A program made the translations under genes and the position numbers. Positions 1-9,690 of a stretch of 64,000 nt of DNA are shown piece after piece. This DNA comes from Gemmatimonas sp. UBA7669 (GTDB lineage: Bacteria; Gemmatimonadota; Gemmatimonadetes; Gemmatimonadales; Gemmatimonadaceae): contig NZ_DLHL01000063.1 in assembly GCF_002483225.1 (NCBI RefSeq), positions 188,847-252,846 of the forward strand. The letters run 5' to 3'. Numbering within the stretch: the first letter of the stretch is position 1; each line of letters starts with the position of its first letter. The notes under the pieces were generated by a model, which saw only the letters and a program-made list of their open reading frames with translations, was not told the origin of the DNA and ran no database searches.

Positions 1-1037
1 GACTCGTGCACGGCCTCAATGCCATGATAAGCCTGGTACAATGCCGGCCGGATGAGATCACTCATGCCGGCGTCCGTCACCACGAAGTCCTTGCCGGCGG
101 CGTGCTTGCGGTAGAGCACCGTGGTCAGCAGCACACCGGCTTCAGCCACGAGAAATCGACCGGGTTCCAGCAACAGCGTGAGTCCGGTCCCCGCAACCGC
201 GGCGCGAACGGCTGTCGCGTAGTCCGGCAAATCGACCGGCTGCTCACCCGGTGCATACGGAACCGACAGGCCACCGCCCACGTCGATGAATTGCAGCGCG
301 TGCCCCAGGGCGCGAGCCTGCGCCACCGCCTCGAGCAGGCGCGGCAGGGCGTCACGCAGCGGCACGGCATTGCTGATCTGCGAACCCAGGTGCATGCCGA
401 GACCGCGCAGGGTCACATGCGGACGTTCGGCAATCACGCCGAGCAGTCGCGTGACGTCGTCGCGTGGGATGCCGAACTTCTGGCCCTTCTCGCCGGTCTT
501 GATGTACGCGTGTGGCGTATCCACCGTGACTTCAGGATTCACGCGGATGGCAATGGGCGCCACCACACCACGCAGCGCGGCACGCGCGTTGACCACCTCG
601 AGCTCGGCTTCCGACTCGATGTTGATGAGGCGGACGCCGGCAGCCAGCGCCATGTCGATTTCCTCGACGGTCTTGCCAACGCCGCTGAACACGACGTCCG
701 CGCCGCGAAAGCCGGCAGCCAGCGCGCGCTGCAGTTCGCCGCCCGACACGATGTCCACACCCGCACCGAGTTCACGCAACAGTCCGAGCACGGCCAGATT
801 GGAGTTGGCCTTGACCGCAAAGTGGATGTGATGATCCACACCCGCGAAGGCCTCGTCGAGGACCCGATAGCGTGCCCGGATGGTTGAGGCGCTGTATACG
901 TAGGCCGGGGTGCCCTCAGCCGCCGCGATGGCGGGCAGCGGCACCTGCTCCGCGTGCAGCACGCCGTCGCGGCGTACGAAGCCGCTGGCCGTCACCGACG
1001 GGGCGCCGTCGGCGGGCGTCAGTACGAGCGCGCCCAC
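1..1037 (-). CDS. lysA: Diaminopimelate decarboxylase, 3' part beyond window
   Basis: Decarboxylates meso-diaminopimelate to L-lysine, the last step of the DAP pathway, using pyridoxal phosphate. The frame is open from the window edge and shows FAVKANSN (PLP lysine), the HLGSQI segment and the glycine loop FIDVGGGLS in the family order. It is incomplete because its C-terminal part lies before base 1. No ATG is available near the N-terminus. The best start is a GTG at 1037 that overlaps the end of proS by 19 nt and has GAGG four bases upstream; a second GTG at 995 is possible. It is the last visible gene of the mreB-to-lysA cluster, while the rest of lysine synthesis is at 42-48 kb. Identity is sure, the exact start is not. 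Confidence 0.9.
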   Translation of the reverse strand, partial: MGALVLTPADGAPSVTASGFVRRDGVLHAEQVPLPAIAAAEGTPAYVYSASTIRARYRVLDEAFAGVDHHIHFAVKANSNLAVLGLLRELGAGVDIVSGGELQRALAAGFRGADVVFSGVGKTVEEIDMALAAGVRLINIESEAELEVVNARAALRGVVAPIAIRVNPEVTVDTPHAYIKTGEKGQKFGIPRDDVTRLLGVIAERPHVTLRGLGMHLGSQISNAVPLRDALPRLLEAVAQARALGHALQFIDVGGGLSVPYAPGEQPVDLPDYATAVRAAVAGTGLTLLLEPGRFLVAEAGVLLTTVLYRKHAAGKDFVVTDAGMSDLIRPALYQAYHGIEAVHE

Positions 1038-2488
1038 ACGACCTCGTACTTGGCCGGCTCGCCGGTCACCATGCAGGTGGTGGGAGCGACCGGTGAACGG
1101 AACTCCGCATCGGGAATGCAGCGAATGGTGGCCTTGGTTTCTTCCTTGACCCGCGCCTCGACGGCCGGATCACCGTTCCAGCCGGCGTACACAAAGGCGC
1201 CCGGTCCTTCCATGACTTCCTTGAACCGCTCGTAGCTGATGGGCTCGCGGATGCTGTTGGCTTCAAGACGGGCACGCGCGGCGGCCAGCATGTCGGCCTG
1301 AATCTGCTCGAGCACCACCGGCAGTTCCGTGCGCAGGGTGTCCAGCGCAATCGCGCGCTTCTCGCGCGTGTCGCGCCGCACCAGCATGCCGCTCTGCTGC
1401 GCGAGATCACGCGGACCGATTTCCATGCGCAGCGGGATGCCGCGCAGTTCCCAGTGGTAGTACTTGGCGCCTGGCTTGATACCCACGCGGTCGTCCACGT
1501 GCACGCGAATGCGCTCGTGGTCCGGACGCTTGAAGCTGCCAAGGTCCTCGGCGATGCGCTTGGCCGCTTCAATGGTGGCCGCACGTTCCTCGTCGGTCTT
1601 CCAGATGGGCACGATGACCATCTGGATGGGGGCGAGACGCGGCGGCAGACGCAGCCCCGCATCATCGCCATGTGTCATGACGAGTCCGCCGATCATGCGC
1701 GTGGACACGCCCCACGACGTGTTCCACGCATGATCCATCTGGCCGGCCTCGTTCTGGAAGGTCAGATCGAAGGCCTTGGCGAAGTTCTGCCCCAGGTTGT
1801 GCGAGGTGCCGGCCTGCAGCGCCTTGTTGTCCTGCATCATCGCTTCGGTGCAGTAGGTGCGCAGCGCGCCCGCGAACTTTTCCGCGTCGGTCTTCTGACC
1901 GGTGATCACGGGCATGGCCATGTACTCCTCCATGAACGTGCGGTACACGCCGAGCATGCGACGCGTCTCCTCTTCCGCCTCATCGTGCGTGGCGTGCGCC
2001 GTATGGCCCTCCTGCCAGAGGAACTCCATGGTGCGCAGGAAGAGGCGCGTGCGCATTTCCCAGCGCACCACGTTGGCCCACTGATTGTATAGCAGAGGCA
2101 GATCGCGGTAGCTCTGCACCCACTTGGCGAACATCGAGTAGATGATGGTCTCCGAGGTGGGGCGCACCACCAGGCGCTCCTCGAGCTGCTTGCCACCGCC
2201 GTGTGTCACCACCGCGCATTCGGGCGCGAAGCCCTCCACGTGCTCGGCCTCCTTGGAGAGGAAGCTCTCGGGGATGAACAGCGGGAAGTACGCGTTCACG
2301 TGGCCGGTGGCCTTGAACATGTCATCCAGCGCGCGCTGCATGCGCTCCCAGATGCCGTAGCCCAACGGACGAATGACCATGCACCCGCGCACCGGCGAGT
2401 AGTCTGCCAGCTCGGCGCGCAGCACCAGTTCGTTGTACCAGTCGCTGAAGTTTTCAGCGCGTGGGGTCAGCTTCTTGTCGTCACTCAT
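1019..2488 (-). CDS. proS: Prolyl-tRNA synthetase (archaeal/eukaryotic-like short type)
   Basis: Charges tRNA-Pro with proline; class II synthetase of the cytoplasm. The protein is 489 aa from the ATG giving MSDDKKLTPRAENFSDWYNE. An open frame runs further upstream, but that part lies in hisS and has no family similarity. Visible signals include the class II motif 2 region around VVRWEMRTRLFLRTMEFLWQEGH and motif 3 GDDAGLRLPPRLAP. There is no room for the roughly 180-residue editing insertion of the typical bacterial ProRS, and the C-terminal tail ends in SY, so it is the archaeal/eukaryotic-like form found in several bacterial phyla. The start overlaps the hisS stop by 8 nt (ATGAGTGA). Confidence 0.96.
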   Translation of the reverse strand: MSDDKKLTPRAENFSDWYNELVLRAELADYSPVRGCMVIRPLGYGIWERMQRALDDMFKATGHVNAYFPLFIPESFLSKEAEHVEGFAPECAVVTHGGGKQLEERLVVRPTSETIIYSMFAKWVQSYRDLPLLYNQWANVVRWEMRTRLFLRTMEFLWQEGHTAHATHDEAEEETRRMLGVYRTFMEEYMAMPVITGQKTDAEKFAGALRTYCTEAMMQDNKALQAGTSHNLGQNFAKAFDLTFQNEAGQMDHAWNTSWGVSTRMIGGLVMTHGDDAGLRLPPRLAPIQMVIVPIWKTDEERAATIEAAKRIAEDLGSFKRPDHERIRVHVDDRVGIKPGAKYYHWELRGIPLRMEIGPRDLAQQSGMLVRRDTREKRAIALDTLRTELPVVLEQIQADMLAAARARLEANSIREPISYERFKEVMEGPGAFVYAGWNGDPAVEARVKEETKATIRCIPDAEFRSPVAPTTCMVTGEPAKYEVVWARSY

Positions 2489-3788
2489 GGCTGGACTCGT
2501 GAGGCATGGATGCCCAGGCCACGAGGGCCTCGAGCGAGGAAAAAACCAGATCGTCGTGCGCCGAGCGCCGAACCCGCCACGGGGCCTCAGTGGACGACGG
2601 GTCAACGATCACGAAGGCGCGGGCATCGGCCTTGCGGCCCGCTTCCAACTGCTTGTCGAGCTTCTGACTGCGCAGCGCATACTCCACCGCGCAGTCGGCG
2701 TCGCGCAGCGCCCGTGCAGTTCGCAGCGCGGCGTGTGGTGCGTCGCCGGTATCGGGCGACTGTGCCACCCAGAACGCTGGTGTCGCCGGCGCCGCCTGCA
2801 GCAGACCACGACTCCGCAGCAATTCACCAATGACAACATCACCCATGCCAAAGCCAAGGGCTGGGAGATCGGTGCCACCAAGGGACTTGAGCAGGTTGTC
2901 GTAGCGCCCACCACCACAAATGGCACGGAACTCACCCACGTTGTCGAAGAGCTCGAAGACAATGCCCGTGTAGTACGCCAGACCACGCACGATGGTGAGA
3001 TCGAACTGCACCCACGTGGCCACGCCCAGCGCATCGAGATGCGCGAGGTACTGACGGAAACGCTCGACATGCTCCCGTACCGCGGGGGCGTCGCCATACC
3101 GTGCCGCCACGGTCGCGAAATCCAGGGTGCCGAAGCCAAGCACCGTGTCCACGATGTTGGCGTCGAGTCCGGCCGCTGCAAGCTTCTCCGCTGAGACCTC
3201 GCGCGGCTGCCGCTCGAGTTTGTCGAGTACCGCGTACACGGCCGCCCACGAGGCCTCGCCAATGCCGAGGTGCGTGAGCAGACCGTTCAACAGCCGTCGG
3301 TCACTGACACGTGCGCGTACGTCGCGATCGCTCAGACCAAACGCGCGCATGATCTCGATCGCGATGGACACGAGCTCGGCGTCGGCCAGCACGTCGGCTT
3401 CGCCCACGATGTCCACGTTCAACTGGAAGTGCTCGCGCAGCCGCCCCTTCTGCGTGCGCTCGTAGCGGAAAAGCTGCGGAATGGCAAACCAGCGCACCGG
3501 CTTGCGCAGCGCCTGCGCCTTCGCACCCACCATGCGCGCAAACGTCGGCGTCATTTCCGGACGCATGGCGACGGCGCGCTCACCCTTGTCGGTGAAGTTG
3601 TACAGCTGGGTCACGATCTCCTCGCCGCTCTTTTGCGTGTACAGCTCGAGTGGCTCGAGCGGCGGACCATCGTACTCCTGAAACGCATAGCGCCGCACGA
3701 CGCGGCGCCAGGTATCGAAGATGTGGGCTCGTTCGGCGAACTGGTCTGGATAGAAGTCGCGAAATCCCGGGAGCGGCTTTTGTGACAT
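2481..3788 (-). CDS. hisS: Histidyl-tRNA synthetase
   Basis: Charges tRNA-His; homodimeric class II synthetase. It is 435 aa, close to the family norm. It starts MSQKPLPGFRDFYPDQ, the usual HisRS N-terminus. Histidine-binding signature segments are visible at RGLAYYTGIVFELF and GGGRYDNLLKSLGG, followed by a C-terminal anticodon-binding domain. It lies 9 nt after folC and overlaps proS by 8 nt, so it is almost certainly co-transcribed with both. Confidence 0.97.
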   Translation of the reverse strand: MSQKPLPGFRDFYPDQFAERAHIFDTWRRVVRRYAFQEYDGPPLEPLELYTQKSGEEIVTQLYNFTDKGERAVAMRPEMTPTFARMVGAKAQALRKPVRWFAIPQLFRYERTQKGRLREHFQLNVDIVGEADVLADAELVSIAIEIMRAFGLSDRDVRARVSDRRLLNGLLTHLGIGEASWAAVYAVLDKLERQPREVSAEKLAAAGLDANIVDTVLGFGTLDFATVAARYGDAPAVREHVERFRQYLAHLDALGVATWVQFDLTIVRGLAYYTGIVFELFDNVGEFRAICGGGRYDNLLKSLGGTDLPALGFGMGDVVIGELLRSRGLLQAAPATPAFWVAQSPDTGDAPHAALRTARALRDADCAVEYALRSQKLDKQLEAGRKADARAFVIVDPSSTEAPWRVRRSAHDDLVFSSLEALVAWASMPHESSHE

Positions 3789-3797
3789 CCCGGAAAG

Positions 3798-5141
3798 TTA
3801 CCGAGCTACCGGAGGCACCTGCAACCGTTCCATGGCATCGCCCACCGTGTGGAAGGAGCCCGTCACCAACACGGTCGCCGCCTCGGCACGAGCCTCGGCC
3901 AGCGCGCTCGAAAAGTCATCCACGCGTGTCACGGGCAGACGCTCGGCCTCGGCCCATGCCGCCACCTCGTGCAGGTCCCAGCAGCGACTGACCGGTGCCG
4001 TGGGCGCCATCGTGACAACGATGCGTTCCGCCACGCGTGATACGGCCTGCAGGATGCCCCGCCAGTCCTTGTCGCGCAGGACGCAGACAACCGCCGTCAC
4101 CGGGTGCGGCACGCCCACGGCCAGCAGATTGTTGACCACCGTGGCCGCCCCGTCCGCATTGTGCGCCACGTCAAACAGCCAGGGGGGCGCGTGGTGGAAG
4201 CGACCAGCCAGCCGTACGCCACGAAGGGCTTCCTGCGGATGCTCGGCCAGCTCTGCCCACGGCGATCCGGCGCTGCGCAGCATGGCCAGTGCCACGGCGC
4301 AGTTATGGGCCTGGAACTGCCCCACCAATGGCGTGAGCAGCTCACGGGATTGGCCGTTCATCGTCAGCGTGAAGCGCGTGCCCACCGACTCCACACTCAC
4401 CTGCTCCACCTGCCAGTCACGGCCCGTCACCAGGATCGGTGTACTGCTGGCCGATTCGGCGTGCGCTTGCAGCGCCGCACGAATGGCGGGGTCCGTTTCG
4501 CCGATCACCGCCGCGCAACCGGCCTTGTAGATACCCGCCTTCTCGCTGGCGATGGCTTCGAGTGTATCGCCCAGAAACTCGAGATGATCGAAGCCGATCT
4601 GTGTCACGCCCGCCGCAACGGGATGCACGAGATTGGTCGCGTCCAGTCGCCCGCCAAGCCCCACCTCCACGACGGCCACCTCGACGCCGGCCTGCGCAAA
4701 GTAGTGCAAGGCCATGGCCGTGGTCGCCTCAAAGAACGTGGCGCCCAATTCCGCCACCAGTGGCTCATGGGTCTCGAGCCAGCGCGTGACCTCGGCATGC
4801 GCAATGGGCACACCGGCCACCATGATGCGCTCACTGAAGTCGACCAGATGCGGGGAGGTGTACTTGCCAACGCGACGTCCGCTGTGGCGCAGGATGGCGT
4901 CGAGTGTGGCTACGGTGCTCCCCTTGCCATTGGTGCCGGCGACATGGAACACCGGATACTGGCGCTGGGGATTGCCGAGTGCCTCGAGCAGGGCGGCCAT
5001 GCGCTCGAGGCCGAGGCGCCAGGCACCACCGGTGCGCGAAAACAAGCGTCGGAGTGCGGCATGGTAGGCCGACTCCGACGCGCGACTGCCGGCCTCCTCC
5101 AAGGGAGGCGGTGCCAGCGGATGGCTCAGGGGATCACCCAA
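3798..5141 (-). CDS. folC: Folylpolyglutamate synthase / dihydrofolate synthase
   Basis: Adds glutamate to folates, and in bacteria often also joins glutamate to dihydropteroate; cytoplasmic Mur-ligase family enzyme. It is 447 aa with the ATP P-loop AGTNGKGST at about residues 68-76, the Mur-ligase segment EVGLGGRLDATN, and HNADGA in the C-terminal domain. It lies 10 nt downstream of accD and just before hisS; accD-folC adjacency is common in bacteria. Whether it has both activities cannot be told from the sequence. Confidence 0.94.
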   Translation of the reverse strand: MGDPLSHPLAPPPLEEAGSRASESAYHAALRRLFSRTGGAWRLGLERMAALLEALGNPQRQYPVFHVAGTNGKGSTVATLDAILRHSGRRVGKYTSPHLVDFSERIMVAGVPIAHAEVTRWLETHEPLVAELGATFFEATTAMALHYFAQAGVEVAVVEVGLGGRLDATNLVHPVAAGVTQIGFDHLEFLGDTLEAIASEKAGIYKAGCAAVIGETDPAIRAALQAHAESASSTPILVTGRDWQVEQVSVESVGTRFTLTMNGQSRELLTPLVGQFQAHNCAVALAMLRSAGSPWAELAEHPQEALRGVRLAGRFHHAPPWLFDVAHNADGAATVVNNLLAVGVPHPVTAVVCVLRDKDWRGILQAVSRVAERIVVTMAPTAPVSRCWDLHEVAAWAEAERLPVTRVDDFSSALAEARAEAATVLVTGSFHTVGDAMERLQVPPVAR

Positions 5142-5151
5142 GGCCGCTCGG

Positions 5152-6024
5152 TCAGGTTTCCTGCTGGGAATACCCCGCTGCAGCGGCCGGCTTGCCCGTC
5201 ATGTGGCGAAGCAGGCGCGAGAGCGTGCCCTTGAGTTCCTTGCGGTGCACCACACGATCCACCATGCCCTTCTCGAGCAGAAACTCTGCCGTCTGGAAGC
5301 CTTCGGGCAGGTCCTGTCCAAGCGTCTGCTTGATGACGCGCGGACCGGCAAAACCAATCACGGCGCCCGGTTCGGCAATGATGGCGTCACCCAGCATCGC
5401 GAAGCTCGCACTTACGCCACCAGTGGTGGGGTTGGTGAGCACCGAGATGTAGGGGATGCGCCGCTCGGCGAGCTGCGAAAGCACGGCCGAGGTCTTGGCC
5501 ATCTGCATGAGCGACAGAATGCCCTCCTGCATGCGCGCACCGCCCGAAGCCGACACCACCACGAGTGGGTGCTTCTTCTCCAGCGAACGCTGACCGAGGC
5601 GGGCAATCTTCTCACCCACTACCGAGCCCATGGAGCCGCCCATGAAGGCGAAATCCATGATACCGATGCCCACGGGCATGCCTTCGAGCTGACCGGTGAC
5701 AGTGAGAATCGCGTCCGTGTCGCCAGCGTTGGTCAACGCCTTCTTGAGGCGACTCGGATAGTCCGGGAATCCGAGTGGGTCGACCGAGCGCAGTTCGCCA
5801 CCGACTTCGAGCATCGTGCCCTCGTCGAGGAGGAACGACGCGTAGTCGAACGCCCTGAGCCGGCGATGGTAGTCGCACGCCGGGCAGACGTTGAGATTGC
5901 GCAGGAACTTGTCACGGATATCCGTGTGATCGCAGGCCTCGCACTTCTCCCAGGTATCCCGTGGGATTTCGAGCCGCTCGCGGAGCGGCTGGCGGGGCTT
6001 CTTTTCCTTCCGGAACCAGGCCAT
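5152..6024 (-). CDS. accD: Acetyl-CoA carboxylase carboxyltransferase subunit beta
   Basis: Beta subunit of the carboxyltransferase that makes malonyl-CoA for fatty acid synthesis. At 290 aa it is typical. An N-terminal zinc ribbon has C28, C31, C47 and C50 (CEAC and CPAC pairs), followed by the crotonase-fold carboxyltransferase domain with GGARMQEG and SVLTNPTTGGVSASFA. The alpha subunit gene is not in the window. A second biotin-dependent carboxylase of a different type is at 28.3-33.4 kb. A 73-nt gap separates it from rodA and 10 nt from folC. Confidence 0.97.
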   Translation of the reverse strand: MAWFRKEKKPRQPLRERLEIPRDTWEKCEACDHTDIRDKFLRNLNVCPACDYHRRLRAFDYASFLLDEGTMLEVGGELRSVDPLGFPDYPSRLKKALTNAGDTDAILTVTGQLEGMPVGIGIMDFAFMGGSMGSVVGEKIARLGQRSLEKKHPLVVVSASGGARMQEGILSLMQMAKTSAVLSQLAERRIPYISVLTNPTTGGVSASFAMLGDAIIAEPGAVIGFAGPRVIKQTLGQDLPEGFQTAEFLLEKGMVDRVVHRKELKGTLSRLLRHMTGKPAAAAGYSQQET

Positions 6025-6097
6025 AGACCGTGAAAGATCGAAAGACGTCGGTCGGAAGGCTAGGCCTTGCGTCCCGGCTTCTCAGTACTTGGGACGG

Positions 6098-7360
6098 TCA
6101 GAGACCGAGGGCGTCCGGCTGCCCCCGACCTTCGGCCGAAATGCGAAGCAGTACGGCCACAGCCAGCCAGCTCACCATGAGGAATGAGCCGCCGTAGCTG
6201 AAGAACGGCAGCGGGATGCCCGTGACAGGCATCAGGTTGAGCGTCATGCCCACGTTCACCATGACGTGCACGAACCAGGCCGACATGAGCCCGAAGGCCA
6301 CCAGACTCGGAAACATGTCCGCCGCACGGCTTGCCACCCGCGTACTGCGGAGGAAAAGCGCCAGAAAGAGGCCGAGGGCCAGCGACACGCCAATGAACCC
6401 CAGCTCTTCGCCGACAATGGAGAAAATGAAGTCGGTTTGGCGTTCCGGGATGAACTCGAGGCGCTTTTGCGTGCCCATGGTGAAGCCCTTGCCGAACAGG
6501 CCACCGGAACCAATGGCCACCTTGCTCTGCGTCACGTTCCAGCCCGAGCCCTGGCTGTCGATGGACGGGTCCAGGAACACCAACAGGCGCTTCTGCTGGT
6601 AGGGCTTGAGCGTATCCCAGAGCAACGGGGCCACCACGCCCATGACCACGTTGGCCACGACCAGCGCCACGCCTTCCACGAGGTAGGGGCGATACCAGAA
6701 TACGAGGGCCACCAGCACGAGGAACCAGGCGCCCCACACGCCGGTGCTGAACGCCAGAATGAGACTGATGCCGGGACTGGCCAGCATGAGCAGCAGGGGC
6801 CAGGGCACGCCGGCCCAGAACAGCATGGCGAACAGAATGCCAATGAACGTGAGGGCCGTGCCGAGGTCCTTGGTGGCCAGCACCAGCACCCAGGGTACCG
6901 CCACCACCATGATCGGCTTCCAGAGCTCGCGCAGCGTGGTCACGGTATCGCGCTGCGCCGCCAGTACACGCGCCAGCATGAAGGTCGTGGCCAGCTTGGC
7001 CAGCTCAGCGGGCTGCCCGAGACGCACGCCACCGATGGTGAGCCATTGCTTGGTACTGGCGGCAGTGCCGGCGCCGGTGCCTAGAAACTGCAGCGCCACC
7101 AGCATCACGCAGGCAAGGACATAGAGCGGCCAGGCACTCCACTCGATGAGCCGCACGGAGCCCTGCATGACCACCCAGGCCACCACAAGCGACACGCCAA
7201 AGAACAGGGCCTGCTTCTGCCACAGCGTGGCGACACCCGCTCGCGGCGTTTCCACCTGTCCGGCAGAGTACACCATGGCGACGCCAAAAATGCTGAGCAG
7301 CAGCGCCGTGATGAGCAGCGGAATGTCGATGGACTGGCGCCGGAGAATGGAGGTCGGCAT
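6098..7360 (-). CDS. rodA: Rod shape-determining peptidoglycan polymerase RodA (SEDS)
   Basis: SEDS-family glycosyltransferase of the elongasome, polymerising lipid II in the inner membrane with PBP2. It is 420 aa with about ten hydrophobic segments and the FtsW/RodA signatures near the C-terminus (GLMSAWFVHVMVNVGMTLNL, then PVTGIPLPFFSYGGSF). It begins 4 nt after the stop of mrdA, its transpeptidase partner. The immediate mreBCD-mrdA-rodA neighbourhood separates it from FtsW. Confidence 0.96.
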   Translation of the reverse strand: MPTSILRRQSIDIPLLITALLLSIFGVAMVYSAGQVETPRAGVATLWQKQALFFGVSLVVAWVVMQGSVRLIEWSAWPLYVLACVMLVALQFLGTGAGTAASTKQWLTIGGVRLGQPAELAKLATTFMLARVLAAQRDTVTTLRELWKPIMVVAVPWVLVLATKDLGTALTFIGILFAMLFWAGVPWPLLLMLASPGISLILAFSTGVWGAWFLVLVALVFWYRPYLVEGVALVVANVVMGVVAPLLWDTLKPYQQKRLLVFLDPSIDSQGSGWNVTQSKVAIGSGGLFGKGFTMGTQKRLEFIPERQTDFIFSIVGEELGFIGVSLALGLFLALFLRSTRVASRAADMFPSLVAFGLMSAWFVHVMVNVGMTLNLMPVTGIPLPFFSYGGSFLMVSWLAVAVLLRISAEGRGQPDALGL

Positions 7361-7364
7361 GCCG

Positions 7365-9125
7365 TCAGTCGGTAATGGTGTTGGCGATGGTCAGCGACGT
7401 CTTGAGATATCGCTCCATCAGCTTGGTGGCCACGCGAGCCGCCGACGAACCATGCAGCCCCTCTTCCACGATGATGGCCACGACGATCTTGGGATTGTCT
7501 GCCGGCGCGTAGCCTACAAACCAGGCGTTGTCCTTCTGACCGTTGACCTGCGCCGTGCCGGTCTTGCCGGCAATCGTGAGGCCCTTGATCTGTGCGCCAG
7601 CCGCGGTGCCGCGGGAGACCACGTCGGACAACGCGTCCTTGATGCCCTGCAGTTGCTCCGGCGTGAGATTGAGGATCTTTTCGCGCTGCGGTTCGCGGGC
7701 TACGATCTGCGGCGTGGCGGCGTAGCCATCGGTGGCCAGTGCCGTGTAGAACTTGGCCATGTTGATGGGCGTCTGCGCGTTGTCGGCCTGGCCGATGGAC
7801 AGGCTGAGCACCACGGACGGATTCCAGCCGCGTGCTCCGTACTGCCGGTCGAAGTACTTGCGCGTATCCGGCCACGTGGACGTCTTCTCGAACGGCAGGT
7901 CCACGCCTGACTTGCGGTCAAAGCGCAAGCGCACGCCACCTGCCAGCAGGCTGTCGAGCCCGATGCGCAATCCAAGCTGATAGAAGTACACGTCGCAGGA
8001 CTTGGCGATGGCCTCCGCCAGTGTGATGTCGCCGTGACCCTTCTTGTCCCAGCACTTGAACACGCGGCCCATCCAATAGCCGCCTGTGCAAGGCTGCGGC
8101 ATGCGCGTGCCCATTGTGACCAGGCCGCGCTCCATGCCGATGATGGCTGTCGCCAGCTTCCAGGTGGATGCGGGCGCATACGTGCCGGCCACCGCACGAT
8201 TGTACAGCGGCGTATGCTTGTCGCCGAGCAACTGGTTGTAATACGACGCCGGAATGCCGCCGATGAAGCGGTTGATGTCGTAGCTCGGCGCTGAGTACAA
8301 TGCCAGCACGCCGCCGGTCTTGGGGTCGAGCGCCACAACCGCGCCACGCAGCGAGTCGCCGTAGTACTCGTGTGCGTACCGCTGCAGATCGATGTCGATG
8401 TTGGTGCGCAGTGGTGGTGGCGCCTCGGGCTGCACTTCGGGACGCACCCCGTTGTCCCGCACGACACGATTGCGCGCGTCAACTTCTACAAAACGTTGCC
8501 CCTCGCGGGCACGCAGCAGTTCTTCGTATTGTGCCTCGAGTCCCTGCTTGCCGATCTGCTGGCCGGCCTTGTACGACTCGTAACGCTCCTTCGCGAGATC
8601 GGCGTCGGAAATCTCACCGGTGTAGCCCACAAGCGCGGCAACCGCGGGCCCGTCGGGATAGTAACGCTTGGGTGAGTTCTGAATGATCAGCCCGGGGAAT
8701 TCGGCGCGACGCTCCTCCAGCACCGACACGATCTGAAACGAGGCGTCGTTGAAAATCACGGCCGGTCGCGTGCGCGCCTTGCGGAAGCGACGCACGGCGA
8801 GCTCCTGCTGCGCCGAGTCGATGTCCACGACCGTGGCGAGCGTACGGAGCGCGGAGCGCAGCGAATCTTCCGTGGGACTCAGAATGGATACCGAGTAGCC
8901 CGGCAGATTCTCGGCAATGATTTCGCCGTTGCGATCGTAGATGATGCCGCGGGCACCGGGCAGTGGCACCTCGCGCAGACGATTGGACTCCGACGCCAGC
9001 AGATAGGTCTCATTCTCCAGCACCTGCGCGCGGAAGAACGCGCCCCCGAGCAGGAGGAAGAGACCGATCAGCAGCCCACGCGCCACGCGGGCCCGGCGCA
9101 GCACCGCATTGGGATGGTTACTCAT
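7365..9125 (-). CDS. mrdA: Penicillin-binding protein 2, elongasome transpeptidase
   Basis: Class B PBP that cross-links peptidoglycan during cell elongation. It is 586 aa: a cytoplasmic tail, one membrane anchor at about residues 17-31, a PBP dimerisation domain (ARGIIYDRNGEIIAENLPGY), then the transpeptidase. Active-site motifs are STWK (S320, K323), SCD (376-378, the SxD variant normal in PBP2), and KTGT (521-524). It lies between mreD (52 nt gap) and rodA (4 nt). Confidence 0.96.
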   Translation of the reverse strand: MSNHPNAVLRRARVARGLLIGLFLLLGGAFFRAQVLENETYLLASESNRLREVPLPGARGIIYDRNGEIIAENLPGYSVSILSPTEDSLRSALRTLATVVDIDSAQQELAVRRFRKARTRPAVIFNDASFQIVSVLEERRAEFPGLIIQNSPKRYYPDGPAVAALVGYTGEISDADLAKERYESYKAGQQIGKQGLEAQYEELLRAREGQRFVEVDARNRVVRDNGVRPEVQPEAPPPLRTNIDIDLQRYAHEYYGDSLRGAVVALDPKTGGVLALYSAPSYDINRFIGGIPASYYNQLLGDKHTPLYNRAVAGTYAPASTWKLATAIIGMERGLVTMGTRMPQPCTGGYWMGRVFKCWDKKGHGDITLAEAIAKSCDVYFYQLGLRIGLDSLLAGGVRLRFDRKSGVDLPFEKTSTWPDTRKYFDRQYGARGWNPSVVLSLSIGQADNAQTPINMAKFYTALATDGYAATPQIVAREPQREKILNLTPEQLQGIKDALSDVVSRGTAAGAQIKGLTIAGKTGTAQVNGQKDNAWFVGYAPADNPKIVVAIIVEEGLHGSSAARVATKLMERYLKTSLTIANTITD

Positions 9126-9177
9126 GGTGGCTCACCTGCCGACACTCCTCGGCCGCCCGATGGCGGCCGGCAACACG

Positions 9178-9690
9178 TCAGCGCCCTGGTGGGCGGTACA
9201 GCGGACGGAACAGCACGAGCAGCAACACCGCCACCACCGCAGTCAGCGCCGCAGACAGCGGGGCCCACACCAGCAGAGAGACCGCCAGTGACGTGCCCAG
9301 TGCCGCGCCCATGAGCAGGGTGGTCGCGATATCAAATACCCACTTCCCCACAAAAACGAACAGGCCCGTCAGGCCCACGTGGTCGGCGAAGAATACCGCC
9401 TTGAGCCACGAGGCTCCAAAGGCGATAAGCGTCAACGCCAGCGTGCTCGCACCAAAGCTGTCGGGGGCCAGCGCATCCACCGCGAGCCCCACAAGAAACC
9501 CGGTGAGCGCCGCTACGCCGGGCCGGAGGCGCACGGCCGCGAACAACACGGCGATGAGTGCAAAGTCCACGGCCACACGGCCGGGAAAGAGCGGCCGCAC
9601 GCCGAACTGCGCGAGCATGAGCAACACAAAGCCAGCAAGCCCCCGCAGAGCGCTGCCCAAGCCGGAACTACCTCCAGGTGTTGGGCGCAC
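9178..9690 (-). CDS. mreD: Rod shape-determining membrane protein MreD
   Basis: Small inner-membrane protein of the elongasome. It is 170 aa, with five or six hydrophobic segments and little else conserved, as is normal for MreD. The start is GTG at 9690, sharing one base with the TAG stop of mreC (TAGTG), which points to translational coupling. The assignment rests on size, topology and the mreC-mreD-mrdA order. Confidence 0.88.
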   Translation of the reverse strand: MRPTPGGSSGLGSALRGLAGFVLLMLAQFGVRPLFPGRVAVDFALIAVLFAAVRLRPGVAALTGFLVGLAVDALAPDSFGASTLALTLIAFGASWLKAVFFADHVGLTGLFVFVGKWVFDIATTLLMGAALGTSLAVSLLVWAPLSAALTAVVAVLLLVLFRPLYRPPGR